Positions 53,287-62,214 of a stretch of 64,000 nucleotides of DNA are shown here, piece by piece. This DNA comes from Pusillimonas noertemannii. GTDB taxonomy: Bacteria; Pseudomonadota; Gammaproteobacteria; Burkholderiales; Burkholderiaceae_B. The position numbers were made by a program, and so were the translations under genes. Location of the stretch: NCBI RefSeq assembly GCF_003096595.1, contig NZ_QEKO01000003.1, forward strand, positions 62,001 through 126,000, written 5' to 3'. Position 1 is the first letter of the stretch. Each line of letters begins with the position of its first letter. The notes below the pieces were generated by a model, which worked only from the letters and a program-made list of their open reading frames with translations, searched no databases and was not told the origin of the DNA.

Positions 53287-53317
53287 GGCCTGTCCTTGAT
53301 CCCCGTGGGGCCCGGGC

Positions 53318-54805
53318 TTATTGCTCGATCAGCTTGAAATTGAAGTCGGTCTTGTTCCACTCGCAGGCTTCGCGCTGCAGCGAGTATTCCGACAATGCGT
53401 GGGTGGCCAGCCACGATTTCAGCACCTTGGTCTTGATGGTGCCCTCTTTGATCTCGAGCGACAGCGGCAGCGAGTCGAGGTCTTCCCGGCGCCGGCACAG
53501 CAGGGTGGCCAGGCGCAGGCACAGCAGAGCCTGCCACTGAAGCCGTGTGGCCGGGTATGTGCCCTTTTTGTTGAGCTTGCCCTGCAGGCTCTGGGCAAGC
53601 CACGCCAGCACCGCCTGGTCATCGTTCGAAAACCCCGGCATGTCGGCGTGCTGAAGTATGTAGGCGCTGTGGCGGTGGTAATTGGCCTGGGTAATCGACA
53701 AGCCCACCTCGTGCAGGCTGGCGGCCCATCCCAGGGCCTGGGCGACTTCTTCTTTCTCGTCGCCCGAGCCGGCCAGTGGCTCGAACAGGCTCAGGGCCGC
53801 CTTACGTACCCGCTCGGCCTGCTTGACGTCGACCTGATAGCGTTTCTGGTAAAGGGTAACGGTTTCGTCGCGCTTGTCGTGCTCTGAGTCGCGGCCGAGC
53901 AGGTCGTACAAAACGCCGACCCGCAGCGCGCCTTCGCCGGGCAGCATGAGGTCGATCTTCAGTTCGTGGAAGGCCGCCATCATGATGGCCAGTCCCCCCG
54001 GCAGCACGGGTGCGCGCGCCGCCTTGATGCCGGGCAGGTTCTGCATGACGACCTTGCCGTCCTTGATGAGCCTGGCCTGCAGCTTTTCCATGCCTTCCAG
54101 GGTAATGCCTTTTCTGGACATGCCCCCTTCGGCGAGGATGGCCAGCAGCCCTTTGGCGGTGCCCGAGGAGCCGTAGGCCTGCTGCCAGCCGGTTTTCCGG
54201 TAGCGGCGCGCGATGCCCTGGAGCTCGCCGCGCGCGGCGATTCGCGCCTGTTCCATGCGCTGGGCGGTGATCCGGCCATCGGGAAAATAGCGGCGGCTGA
54301 AACTGACGCAGCCCATGTTGAGCGAAGCCAGGTGTAGCGGCTCGAAGCTTTGTCCCAGGATGACTTCGGTCGAGCCGCCGCCGATGTCGATGACCAGGCG
54401 CTTGTCGCGTGAGGGCGCCAGCTCGTTGGCCACGCCGGAATAGATGAGGCGGGCCTCTTCGGCGCCCGAGATCACCTCGATGGGAAAGCCCAGGGCGGCC
54501 TCGGCCAGGGGCAGGATCTCGGCGATGTTGCGTGCCACGCGGAAGGTGTTGGTGGCGACGGCTCGCACCCGATTGGGATGAAAGCCCTGAAGCCGCTCTC
54601 CGTAGCGCTTGAGCACGGCCAGGGCGCGCTCGACCGCCGCGGCACTGAGGTTTTGATGAGAATCGAGCCCCGCGGCCAGCTGGACCGACTCTTTCAGCCT
54701 GTCGACGGCGTAGATCTGGGCATTGCCATTGTTCTGTTCGACGCGTCCGATGGAGAGTCGAAAGCTGTTCGAGCCGAGGTCGACGGCGGCGAGAAGATAA
54801 TCCAT
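53318..54805 (-). CDS. ppx: Exopolyphosphatase (Ppx/GppA family)
   Basis: A 495-residue enzyme releasing phosphate from polyphosphate ends; the same family includes the pppGpp phosphatase GppA. The N-terminal ASKHA fold shows LAAVDLGSNSFRLSIG, ATNTFRVARN, GAEEARLIYSGV and LVIDIGGGSTEVILG. The C-terminal HD-like domain (after about 310) has GWAASLHEVGLSI and YHRHSAYILQHADMPGFS. It is divergent from ppk, so synthesis and breakdown of polyphosphate share a 179-base control region. Its 3' end is convergent with the OlsB-like gene. Confidence 0.93.
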   Translation of the reverse strand: MDYLLAAVDLGSNSFRLSIGRVEQNNGNAQIYAVDRLKESVQLAAGLDSHQNLSAAAVERALAVLKRYGERLQGFHPNRVRAVATNTFRVARNIAEILPLAEAALGFPIEVISGAEEARLIYSGVANELAPSRDKRLVIDIGGGSTEVILGQSFEPLHLASLNMGCVSFSRRYFPDGRITAQRMEQARIAARGELQGIARRYRKTGWQQAYGSSGTAKGLLAILAEGGMSRKGITLEGMEKLQARLIKDGKVVMQNLPGIKAARAPVLPGGLAIMMAAFHELKIDLMLPGEGALRVGVLYDLLGRDSEHDKRDETVTLYQKRYQVDVKQAERVRKAALSLFEPLAGSGDEKEEVAQALGWAASLHEVGLSITQANYHRHSAYILQHADMPGFSNDDQAVLAWLAQSLQGKLNKKGTYPATRLQWQALLCLRLATLLCRRREDLDSLPLSLEIKEGTIKTKVLKSWLATHALSEYSLQREACEWNKTDFNFKLIEQ

Positions 54806-54920
54806 GATGGCTGTGTTTGGCGTTGGCAGGTCCGAACCGGGTTCACGAGATTATAAAGATGAATTCGCCGCCTTAGCCCGGACAAGGGTATTTGCAACTG
54901 CTTGCGGCTGCCTGGGCCCC

Positions 54921-54938
54921 CTGTCATGATAGTGTAAA
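54921..54938 (+). promoter_or_regulatory. Candidate PhoB box upstream of ppk
   Basis: CTGTCAT (54921-54927), a perfect Pho half-site, is followed after GATA by GTGTAAA (54932-54938), a weaker second half with the right 11-base period. It lies 46 bases before the ppk start, where PhoB normally replaces the -35. Confidence 0.55.
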
Positions 54939-54984
54939 AAAAGTGCAGTAAAACGCTCGTTTATTCCGCAACAGGTCATATCGC

Positions 54985-57051
54985 ATGCCTTCCGACTACT
55001 CGTCCGCTACGCCCAAGCTGCTCAATCGCGAGCTGTCCCTGCTCAAGTTCAATGAAAGGGTGCTTGCCATGGCCGAGTATCCCGACACACCGCTGCTCGA
55101 ACGCCTGCGCTATCTGTGCATTGTCAGCTCGAATCTCGACGAGTTCTTTGAAATACGCATTTCGAGTCTGAAAGAGCAACTGGCCCAGCATGCCAACATT
55201 ACGGCCGAAGACGGCTACACGCCGGCCCAGGCTTTCGAGCGGGTACAAGAGGCCACGCACGCGCTCATCGAGCGCCAGCACCGCCTGCTGAACGAAGAGG
55301 TTCTGCCCCTGATGGCTCTCGAGGGTATTGTCATACTTGACCCCGCCGAATGGGACGAAGCCCAGCGCGCCTGGGCAAAAGCGGCCTTCATGCGCGACGT
55401 CATGCCCATGCTCACGCCCATAGGGCTCGATCCGGCCCACCCGTTTCCGCGCGTTTACAACAAAAGCCTCAATTTCATCGTCGCCCTGTCGGGCATCGAT
55501 GCATTCGGGCGGCGGGCGGCCATCGCCATCGTGCAGGCTCCCCGGGCCTTGTCCCGCGTCATGCAGGTGCCGTCCGGCATATCGGGCGTCGAGCATGGCT
55601 ACATCATGCTTACCTCCCTCATCAGCGAGTTCGTGGGCGAGCTGTTCCGGGGGCTCGAGGTCAAGGGCTGCTATCAGTGGCGGGTCACGCGCAACAGCGA
55701 CCTGTTCGTCGACGAAGAAGAAATCACCAACCTGCGCCTGGCGCTGCAGGGCGAGCTGTCGCAACGCAATTTCGGGGCCGCGGTCAGGCTCGAGATCGAT
55801 CACGAGATGCCCGAGCATCTCGAGCGCTACCTGCAGCAAGAGTTTGCCCTGCAGCCGCAGGACACCTATCGGGTCGACGGGCCGGTCAATCTTTCGCGGC
55901 TGATGCAGTTGTGCAACGCCATCGACCGCCCAGACCTGCTTTTTCCCGAATATCGCCCGCGTGTTCCCGCGCCGTTCGACATGGTTGCGGACGACCCTCC
56001 GGCGCTATTCGAGGCCATTGCCGAGCGCGACCATCTGCTTCATCACCCCTACCAGTCGTTCGAGCCGGTGCTGGCGTTTTTGTCGGCCGCCGCCCGCGAT
56101 CCGGCCGTTGTGGCCATCAAGCAGACCATCTACCGCACGGGCGAAGATTCCGAACTGATGAGCCTGCTGTTGTCGGCGGCCAGGGCGGGCAAAGAGGTTA
56201 CCGTCATCGTCGAGCTCATGGCGCGCTTCGACGAACAGACCAATATCGGCTGGGCGGCCAAGCTCGAAGAAGTGGGCGCCCATGTCAGCTACGGCGTGGT
56301 GGGGCACAAGACCCACGCCAAGATGGCGCTGGTGCTGCGCCGCGAAAACGGGCGCATCCGCCGCTATGGCCACCTGGGCACGGGCAACTACCATTCGCGC
56401 ACGGCCCGGCTGTACACCGATTTCGGTCTGCTTACGGCGGACCAGACCATTTGCGCCGACATGGACAAGGTATTCTCGCTATTGACAGGCCTGGGCGAAA
56501 AACCCGCCCTCAAGTCGCTGCTTCAATCGCCCTTTACCCTGCACGACACCATGGTGGCGCTCATACGCCGCGAGGCCGAGGCTGCGGCCGCGGGGCGCAA
56601 GGCCCGCATCATGGCCAAGATGAACTCGCTGCTCGAGCCCACCATCATCGAAGAGCTCTACAAGGCCAGCCAGGCGGGCGTGCGCATCGACCTCGTGGTG
56701 CGGGGCGCATGCGCCCTGCGCGCCGGCGTGCCGGGGCTGTCGTCGAACATACGCTTGCGCTCCATCGTGGGCCGGTTCCTCGAGCATTCGCGCGTTTTCT
56801 ATTTCTACGCCGATGGCGAAGAGCTGGTTTATCTTTCGTCGGCCGACTGGATGGACCGCAACTTCTTCCGGCGCGTCGAACTGGGTGCGCCGGTGAATGA
56901 TCCCGCATTGAAAAAACGTGTAATAAAAGAGGCCTTCATGTACGCATTACGGGATAATCAGCTGGCATGGCGCGCATTGCCCGACGGCGGCTATGTAAAG
57001 GTGCGCGCCCGGGGCAGGCCTTTCAACATCCAGAAGCAGCTCATGCAGTAG
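54985..57051 (+). CDS. ppk: Polyphosphate kinase 1
   Basis: A 688-residue enzyme that polymerises the gamma-phosphate of ATP into polyphosphate. The N-terminal block starts LLNRELSLLKFNERVLAMA. The autophosphorylated histidine fits His463 in GHLGTGNYH and the second catalytic histidine His601 in FLEHSRVFYF. VAIKQTIYRTGEDSELMSLL and YLSSADWMDRNFFRR are conserved. Length matches E. coli Ppk (688). It is divergent from ppx and followed by pstS, with a Pho-box-like sequence upstream suggesting induction by phosphate starvation. Confidence 0.97.
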   Translation: MPSDYSSATPKLLNRELSLLKFNERVLAMAEYPDTPLLERLRYLCIVSSNLDEFFEIRISSLKEQLAQHANITAEDGYTPAQAFERVQEATHALIERQHRLLNEEVLPLMALEGIVILDPAEWDEAQRAWAKAAFMRDVMPMLTPIGLDPAHPFPRVYNKSLNFIVALSGIDAFGRRAAIAIVQAPRALSRVMQVPSGISGVEHGYIMLTSLISEFVGELFRGLEVKGCYQWRVTRNSDLFVDEEEITNLRLALQGELSQRNFGAAVRLEIDHEMPEHLERYLQQEFALQPQDTYRVDGPVNLSRLMQLCNAIDRPDLLFPEYRPRVPAPFDMVADDPPALFEAIAERDHLLHHPYQSFEPVLAFLSAAARDPAVVAIKQTIYRTGEDSELMSLLLSAARAGKEVTVIVELMARFDEQTNIGWAAKLEEVGAHVSYGVVGHKTHAKMALVLRRENGRIRRYGHLGTGNYHSRTARLYTDFGLLTADQTICADMDKVFSLLTGLGEKPALKSLLQSPFTLHDTMVALIRREAEAAAAGRKARIMAKMNSLLEPTIIEELYKASQAGVRIDLVVRGACALRAGVPGLSSNIRLRSIVGRFLEHSRVFYFYADGEELVYLSSADWMDRNFFRRVELGAPVNDPALKKRVIKEAFMYALRDNQLAWRALPDGGYVKVRARGRPFNIQKQLMQ

Positions 57052-57093
57052 CGGGAACACCGCTTGCCGGGCCGGGGCCTGGCAGGCCGCCAT

Positions 57094-57127
57094 ATGTCAT
57101 TAACCTGTCATATTTGCTGTTTAACAT
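57094..57127 (+). promoter_or_regulatory. PhoB box and -10 of pstS
   Basis: ATGTCAT-TAAC-CTGTCAT (57094-57111) is a near-consensus Pho box, with a weak third half-site in register at 57116 (GCTGTTT). TAACAT (57122-57127) begins 10 bases after the box, where the -10 is expected in PhoB-activated promoters. The pstS start is 57 bases further on. Confidence 0.8.
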
Positions 57128-57183
57128 TCAGTCCGTGCAGGTAGCCACCTGTTATTTGACCTGAAAATCAAGAGGATTGTTCG

Positions 57184-58227
57184 ATGTTCAAACGCGTAAT
57201 ATTGCAAGCCGCGGTCGGTATCGCCTTCGGCGCCGCTACTTTGGCCGCCCAGGCGGCCGACATTACCGGCGCTGGCGCGTCGTTCCCCTATCCCATCTAT
57301 GCAAAGTGGGCTGCCCAGTACCAGCAGGAAACCGGCAACCGCATCAACTACCAGTCGATCGGATCGGGTGGCGGCCAGCAGCAGATCATCGCCAAGACGG
57401 TCGATTTCGGCGCATCGGACGACCCCATGAAGGCCGCCGATCTTGAAAAGAACGAGCTGTTCCAGTTCCCGGCCATCGTGGGCGGCACGGTGCCCGTGGT
57501 CAACATCGACGGCGTCAAGCCCGGCGAACTCAAGCTGTCGGGCCCCGTCGTGGCCGACATCTTCCTGGGCAAGATCAAGAAGTGGGACGATCCCGCCGTC
57601 AAGGAAATGAACCCCGGGCTGTCCCTGCCCGGCGCCGACATCGTTGTCGTCCACCGTTCCGACGGTTCGGGCACGACCTTCGGCTGGACAAACTACCTCT
57701 CCAAGGTTTCGCCCGCCTGGAAAGAAACCGTTGGTGAAGGCAAGGCCGTCAAGTGGCCCACAGGCCAGGGCGGCAAGGGCAACGAGGGCGTCGCCGCCTA
57801 TGTCCGCCAGCTGAAGAACTCCATCGGCTACGTCGAATACGCCTATGCCAAGCAAAACCAGCTGTCCTGGACCCAGCTCAAGAACCAGGAAGGCAAGTTC
57901 GTCCAGCCTTCGCAAGAAGCCTTTGCGGCCGCCGCGGCCAATGCCGACTGGAAGAGCGCTCCCGGCATGGGCGTGGTGCTGACCAACGAGCCCGGCGCCG
58001 AATCCTGGCCTGTTACGGCGGCTTCCTTCATCCTGGTTCACAAGAAGCAGGGCAAGCCCGAAAACGGCAAAGAGGTCCTGGCCTTCTTCGACTGGGCATT
58101 CAAGAAGGGCGACGACATGGCCATCGAGCTCGACTACGTGCCGATGCCCGACTCGATCGCTGATCAGATCCGCGCTGCCTGGGCCTCCGACATCAAGGCT
58201 GCCGACGGCTCGGCGATCTGGAAGTAA
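57184..58227 (+). CDS. pstS: Phosphate ABC transporter substrate-binding protein PstS
   Basis: A 347-residue periplasmic high-affinity phosphate receptor. The signal peptide is about residues 1-24 (cleavage near AQA-AD). The mature start ITGAGASFPYPIYAKWAAQY and the phosphate-contact segments SIGSGGGQQQI, DFGASDDPM and VVHRSDGSGTTFGWTNYL are classic. Length matches the family (about 346). A Pho box lies upstream, and a stem-loop separates it from pstC, which would favour PstS in excess over the membrane parts. Confidence 0.97.
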   Translation: MFKRVILQAAVGIAFGAATLAAQAADITGAGASFPYPIYAKWAAQYQQETGNRINYQSIGSGGGQQQIIAKTVDFGASDDPMKAADLEKNELFQFPAIVGGTVPVVNIDGVKPGELKLSGPVVADIFLGKIKKWDDPAVKEMNPGLSLPGADIVVVHRSDGSGTTFGWTNYLSKVSPAWKETVGEGKAVKWPTGQGGKGNEGVAAYVRQLKNSIGYVEYAYAKQNQLSWTQLKNQEGKFVQPSQEAFAAAAANADWKSAPGMGVVLTNEPGAESWPVTAASFILVHKKQGKPENGKEVLAFFDWAFKKGDDMAIELDYVPMPDSIADQIRAAWASDIKAADGSAIWK

Positions 58228-58265
58228 TCGTTACAATCGGGGTTTGGCCCTTGTCCAACCCCCGC

Positions 58266-58303
58266 AAAGACGATGCCGTGTTTCATGGCATCGTCTTTGT
58301 TGT
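58266..58303 (+). terminator. Stem-loop between pstS and pstC
   Basis: AAAGACGATGCC (58266-58277) pairs perfectly with GGCATCGTCTTT (58287-58298), extendable inward to a 15-bp stem with a TTT loop, followed by GTTGT. It is likely a partial terminator or an mRNA 3'-end stabiliser for the pstS transcript. Confidence 0.75.
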
Positions 58304-58389
58304 GTAAAAATTGCGTATTCCGCCCACTTCCGACGAGGTCATCGCGTGAACCCATTCCAGGCCGCCGCGAACCGCATGCACGAGCAGTC

Positions 58390-59328
58390 ATGAAGAAAAA
58401 CCAAAATGCCCTGATGGACGTCATATTCAAGAATATGACACGAACGTTCGCCTTCCTGGTGTTCATCCTGCTCGCCGCCATCATGATCTCGCTGATCTAT
58501 GGCAGCCGCGAGTCCATTGCCGAGTTCGGGTTTGCCTTTCTGTGGACCAATGACTGGAATCCGGTGACGCACAATTATGGCGCCCTGGTTCCTATTGTCG
58601 GAACCGTGCTTTCGTCGTTCATTGCCTTGCTTATCGCCGTGCCGGTGTCCTTCGGCATCGCCATGTTTCTTACCGAGCTGTCGCCGGTATGGCTGCGCCG
58701 GCCCCTGGGTACGGCCATCGAGATGCTGGCGGCCATTCCCTCTATCATCTACGGCATGTGGGGCCTGTTCGTGTTCGTGCCCATATTCCAGCAGTACATA
58801 CAGCCTTACGTCATTCAGGCGTTTTCGGGCATACCCGTGCTGAGCCAGGTGTTTTCGGGTCCGCCGTTCGGCATAGGCGTGTTCACCGCCGGTCTCATCC
58901 TGTCCATCATGGTGATACCCTTCATTACCGCCGTGATGCGCGACGTGTTCGAGCTGGTGCCACCCCTGCTGAAAGAATCCGCCTACGGCTTGGGGGGCAC
59001 TACGTGGGAGGTCATCTGGAAGGTGGTGCTGCCCTACACCAAGCATGGCGTGATCGGGGGCATTATGCTGGGCCTGGGGCGGGCCCTGGGCGAAACCATG
59101 GCGGTCACCTTCGTCATCGGCAACGCCTTCAACCTGCCGACTTCCATTTTCTCGCCTTCCAATTCCATCGCTTCGGCGCTGGCAAACGAATTCAATGAAG
59201 CGGGCGGCATGCAAAAAGCCGCATTGCTGCAGCTGGGCCTGATCCTGTTCCTGATCACCACGGTCGTGCTGGCTTTCTCCAAGGTGCTGTTGCTGCGCCT
59301 GTCCAAAAACGAAGGAACCTCGCGGTAG
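58390..59328 (+). CDS. pstC: Phosphate ABC transporter permease PstC
   Basis: A 312-residue inner-membrane permease with about six membrane segments. Family marks are [37 protein letters not shown] and the EAA-like loop [20 protein letters not shown], followed by [19 protein letters not shown]. It forms the channel with PstA. ATG 58390 ([10 protein letters not shown]) is chosen over an in-frame start 117 bases upstream, which would run through the terminator hairpin. pstA follows after 6 bases. Confidence 0.95.
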   Translation: MKKNQNALMDVIFKNMTRTFAFLVFILLAAIMISLIYGSRESIAEFGFAFLWTNDWNPVTHNYGALVPIVGTVLSSFIALLIAVPVSFGIAMFLTELSPVWLRRPLGTAIEMLAAIPSIIYGMWGLFVFVPIFQQYIQPYVIQAFSGIPVLSQVFSGPPFGIGVFTAGLILSIMVIPFITAVMRDVFELVPPLLKESAYGLGGTTWEVIWKVVLPYTKHGVIGGIMLGLGRALGETMAVTFVIGNAFNLPTSIFSPSNSIASALANEFNEAGGMQKAALLQLGLILFLITTVVLAFSKVLLLRLSKNEGTSR

Positions 59329-59334
59329 GCCACC

Positions 59335-60195
59335 ATGTTCAATTCCGATTCCATCGTCTCCCTCGACAACAAGGTATACAAGAAGCGCCAGCGCACCAAC
59401 CGGCTCATGCTGACGCTGTCGTCCGCCGCGCTCGTGTTCGGCCTGTTCTGGCTGTTCTGGATCATTCTTACGCTCATCATCAAGGGCGGCGGGGCGCTTT
59501 CATTCACCCTGCTCACCGAGGCCACGCCCCCTCCGGGTCAAGACGGCGGCCTCATGAACGCCATCGTGGGCAGCGTGATGATGGCGGCGGTGGCCACCCT
59601 TATCGGCACGCCTATCGGCATCCTGGCCGGAACCTTCCTGGCCGAGTACGGCCGGCGCGGCTGGCTGGCGCCCGCCACCCGCTTCCTGAACGACGTGCTG
59701 CTTTCCGCGCCCTCGATCGTGATCGGCCTGTTCATCTATGCCATCTATGTGGCCCAGGTAGGGCATTACTCGGGCTGGGCGGGCTCGTTTGCGCTGGCCA
59801 TCCTGGTCATCCCGGTCGTGGTGCGCTCTACCGACAACATGCTGTCCCTGGTGCCCAACAGCCTGCGTGAGGCCGCCGCGGCACTGGGCTGCCCCCAATG
59901 GCGCATCATCACCATGATCTGCTACAGGGCCTCGATATCCGGCATCATCACCGGCGTCCTGCTGGCGGTTGCGCGCATCTCGGGCGAGACCGCGCCCCTG
60001 CTGTTCACGGCCCTGAACAACCAGTTCATGTCCTGGAACATGGGCGCGCCCCTCGCCAACCTGCCCGTCGTGATCTTCCAGTACGCGGCCAGTCCGTTCG
60101 AGGACTGGAACCGCCTGGCCTGGGCGGGCGCCGTACTCATTACACTGCTCGTGCTCGGCATCAACATCGCCGCCCGTTCTCTCTTTCGCAAGTAA
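59335..60195 (+). CDS. pstA: Phosphate ABC transporter permease PstA
   Basis: A 286-residue second permease of the Pst system with about six membrane segments. Typical parts are GGLMNAIVGSVMMAAVATLI, GILAGTFLAEYGRRG, SAPSIVIGLFIYAIYV and the coupling loop LREAAAALGCPQWRIITMI, then ARISGETAPLLFTALNNQF. Length is close to E. coli PstA (296). It is 6 bases after pstC and 44 before pstB. Confidence 0.95.
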   Translation: MFNSDSIVSLDNKVYKKRQRTNRLMLTLSSAALVFGLFWLFWIILTLIIKGGGALSFTLLTEATPPPGQDGGLMNAIVGSVMMAAVATLIGTPIGILAGTFLAEYGRRGWLAPATRFLNDVLLSAPSIVIGLFIYAIYVAQVGHYSGWAGSFALAILVIPVVVRSTDNMLSLVPNSLREAAAALGCPQWRIITMICYRASISGIITGVLLAVARISGETAPLLFTALNNQFMSWNMGAPLANLPVVIFQYAASPFEDWNRLAWAGAVLITLLVLGINIAARSLFRK

Positions 60196-60239
60196 ATAAA
60201 TAGCGGCGGGCCCCGCTGGGCCCGCCCGGGAAATCGACC

Positions 60240-61016
60240 ATGAACACCGCTCAGCCCGCAGAACGCGTCAAGCTCGAAGTCAAGGACCTGAACTTCTACT
60301 ATGGCAAGTACCAGGCCATCCACAACGTCAACATGTCCATCCGCGAGAACAAGGTCACGGCATTCATCGGGCCTTCGGGTTGCGGCAAGTCGACGCTGCT
60401 GCGCACCTTCAACCGCATGTACGAGCTGTATCCGGGCCAGCGTGCCGAGGGCGAGATCAACCTTGACGGCGAGAACCTGCTGACGTCCAAGATGGACATT
60501 TCCCTCATCCGGGCCAAGGTCGGCATGGTCTTCCAGAAGCCTACGCCGTTTCCCATGAGCATCTACGACAACATCGCCTTTGGCGTGCGCCTGTTTGAAA
60601 GGCTCAGCAAGGGCGAGATGGACGAGCGCGTCGAGTGGGCCCTGACCAAGGCGGCGTTGTGGAATGAAGTCAAGGACAAGCTCGGCCAGAGCGGCAACGG
60701 CCTTTCGGGCGGGCAGCAGCAGCGCCTGTGCATAGCGCGCGGCGTGGCCATCAAGCCTGAAGTGCTGTTGCTGGACGAGCCCTGCTCGGCCCTCGACCCC
60801 ATTTCAACCGCCAAGATCGAAGAGCTGATCACCGAGCTCAAGACCGACTACACCGTGGTCATCGTCACGCACAATATGCAGCAGGCGGCGCGTTGTTCCG
60901 ACTACACCGCCTACATGTACCTGGGCGAGCTCATGGAGTTCGGCGAAACCGACAGCATCTTCGTCAAGCCGGCGCGCAAAGAGACCGAAGACTACATCAC
61001 GGGCCGTTTCGGCTGA
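60240..61016 (+). CDS. pstB: Phosphate ABC transporter ATPase PstB
   Basis: A 258-residue ATP-binding subunit. Walker A is GPSGCGKS (44-51), the signature is LSGGQQQR, Walker [13 protein letters not shown], and the switch histidine is in [15 protein letters not shown]. The N-terminal half [14 protein letters not shown] and [19 protein letters not shown] are PstB-specific. Length equals E. coli PstB (257). In many relatives phoU follows; here the next gene is on the opposite strand, so phoU is not in this cluster. Confidence 0.97.
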   Translation: MNTAQPAERVKLEVKDLNFYYGKYQAIHNVNMSIRENKVTAFIGPSGCGKSTLLRTFNRMYELYPGQRAEGEINLDGENLLTSKMDISLIRAKVGMVFQKPTPFPMSIYDNIAFGVRLFERLSKGEMDERVEWALTKAALWNEVKDKLGQSGNGLSGGQQQRLCIARGVAIKPEVLLLDEPCSALDPISTAKIEELITELKTDYTVVIVTHNMQQAARCSDYTAYMYLGELMEFGETDSIFVKPARKETEDYITGRFG

Positions 61017-61017
61017 C

Positions 61018-61041
61018 ACGCGCCCGGCATCCCGGGCGCGT
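61018..61041 (+). terminator. Hairpin directly after pstB
   Basis: ACGCGCCCGG (61018-61027) pairs perfectly with CCGGGCGCGT (61032-61041) around CATC, starting 1 base after the pstB stop. There is no U-tract, so it may act as an mRNA end stabiliser or a weak or rho-assisted terminator. Confidence 0.5.
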
Positions 61042-61089
61042 TGCCGGGCGGTTCAGGCGGGCGCCGCGCCAGCCCGCGCGCAATGCTGA

Positions 61090-62133
61090 TCATCTTGCCT
61101 GCTTGATGAATATCTGCTCGTAGAGATTGGTCCATTTGTCGGCTTCGTCCAGCAGCTTGGCCACATCGACCAGCTTCATCGGCGTGTTGCCCAATGCACT
61201 CTGGATATTGGAGCTGGTGGGCACGAAGTTGCGGTCGGCCAGAATCTGCTGGCCCTCTTCGCTGATCGAGAAATCGTAGTAAAGCAGGGCGGCATGTGGA
61301 TGGGGCGCCTGGCGGGGCACGGCCAGGCCGTTTGCGCGCGCAATGGCCGGCGGCATGACGAACCAGTCCAGCGGGGCGCCTTCCTGCTTGAACTGCTCGG
61401 CGGTGAAGTTGTATACGGTCAATGCGAAGGGCACCTCGCCCGAGGCCACCATATTGGTCAGCAGCGTATGCCCCTTGCGCACCGATATGCCGTTGGTGGC
61501 GACGATCTTCCTGAACAGCGCCAGGCCTTGCTCTTCGCCCAGCGAGTCCACCACATTGGCGAACCAGTCTTCATCGGCGGCTTCTATCCCCAGCTTGCCT
61601 TTCCATTTGGGGTCGGCGAGCTCTTGGTACGATTTCGGCAGGTCTTGCTTGCGCACCAGTTCAGTGTTGTAGGCATGAACGAACACGTTCAGGCGCGAAC
61701 CCACCCATTCCCGGTGCGGGGGCACAGCGCCCTCGATCAGGCCGGCGTGGCGGGGCGAACGCACGGCCGCCAGCAGGCGCTCGCGATGCAGGGATTCGAG
61801 CGCGGGCGTGCTTGCCTCGATGACGTCCACGTCGTAGCGCTTGCCCTGGGCCTCGGTGACCACTCTTTGCAGGACCTTGTCGGCTCCGGCGCGCCAGACG
61901 TTCACCTTGATGCCGTATTTCTTTTCAAACGCATCGTTGACCGCCGTTATGTCCTCCATGGTGGCCGAGGTGTACAGGGTCAGTTCCCCTTCCTTGCGGG
62001 CTTCGTTCAGCAGCCGGTCAAGGTAATCGGGCCCGTCGTAGGCGGCCAGCGCCTGGAGCTCTTGAGGGCCCGCGGCGACCGCCGGGCCCATGGCGAAACA
62101 GAGTACGGCGACGGCAAGCAGAAATGAACGCAT
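61090..62133 (-). CDS. ABC transporter substrate-binding protein, iron(III)/spermidine type
   Basis: A 347-residue periplasmic solute-binding protein of the type II (FbpA/AfuA-like) fold. The signal peptide is about residues 1-21 (cleavage after AVA). It contains ARKEGELTLYTSATMEDI, DVDVIEASTPALESL, WKGKLGIEAADEDWFA and FDYS-type YYDFSISEEGQQILADR. Members of this family bind Fe3+, but many next to oxygenase genes bind aromatic or other organic acids. No permease or ATPase is visible. It resembles the protein at 63546 (GEEQGL...FRK.VATNG), with the Rieske gene between them. Confidence 0.85.
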   Translation of the reverse strand: MRSFLLAVAVLCFAMGPAVAAGPQELQALAAYDGPDYLDRLLNEARKEGELTLYTSATMEDITAVNDAFEKKYGIKVNVWRAGADKVLQRVVTEAQGKRYDVDVIEASTPALESLHRERLLAAVRSPRHAGLIEGAVPPHREWVGSRLNVFVHAYNTELVRKQDLPKSYQELADPKWKGKLGIEAADEDWFANVVDSLGEEQGLALFRKIVATNGISVRKGHTLLTNMVASGEVPFALTVYNFTAEQFKQEGAPLDWFVMPPAIARANGLAVPRQAPHPHAALLYYDFSISEEGQQILADRNFVPTSSNIQSALGNTPMKLVDVAKLLDEADKWTNLYEQIFIKQAR

Positions 62134-62214
62134 GTTTGTCTCCTATTCCGGCTGCAAGTACTGCTGTGGCGGGCATTCGCAACATAGAGGCGTGCTATTT
62201 GCGTGCCCGTGTAG

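Noticed and set aside
53318-54805. GppA as the name for the Ppx-family gene
   Set aside because: The divergent ppk neighbour makes exopolyphosphatase the better call, although pppGpp hydrolysis cannot be excluded from sequence.
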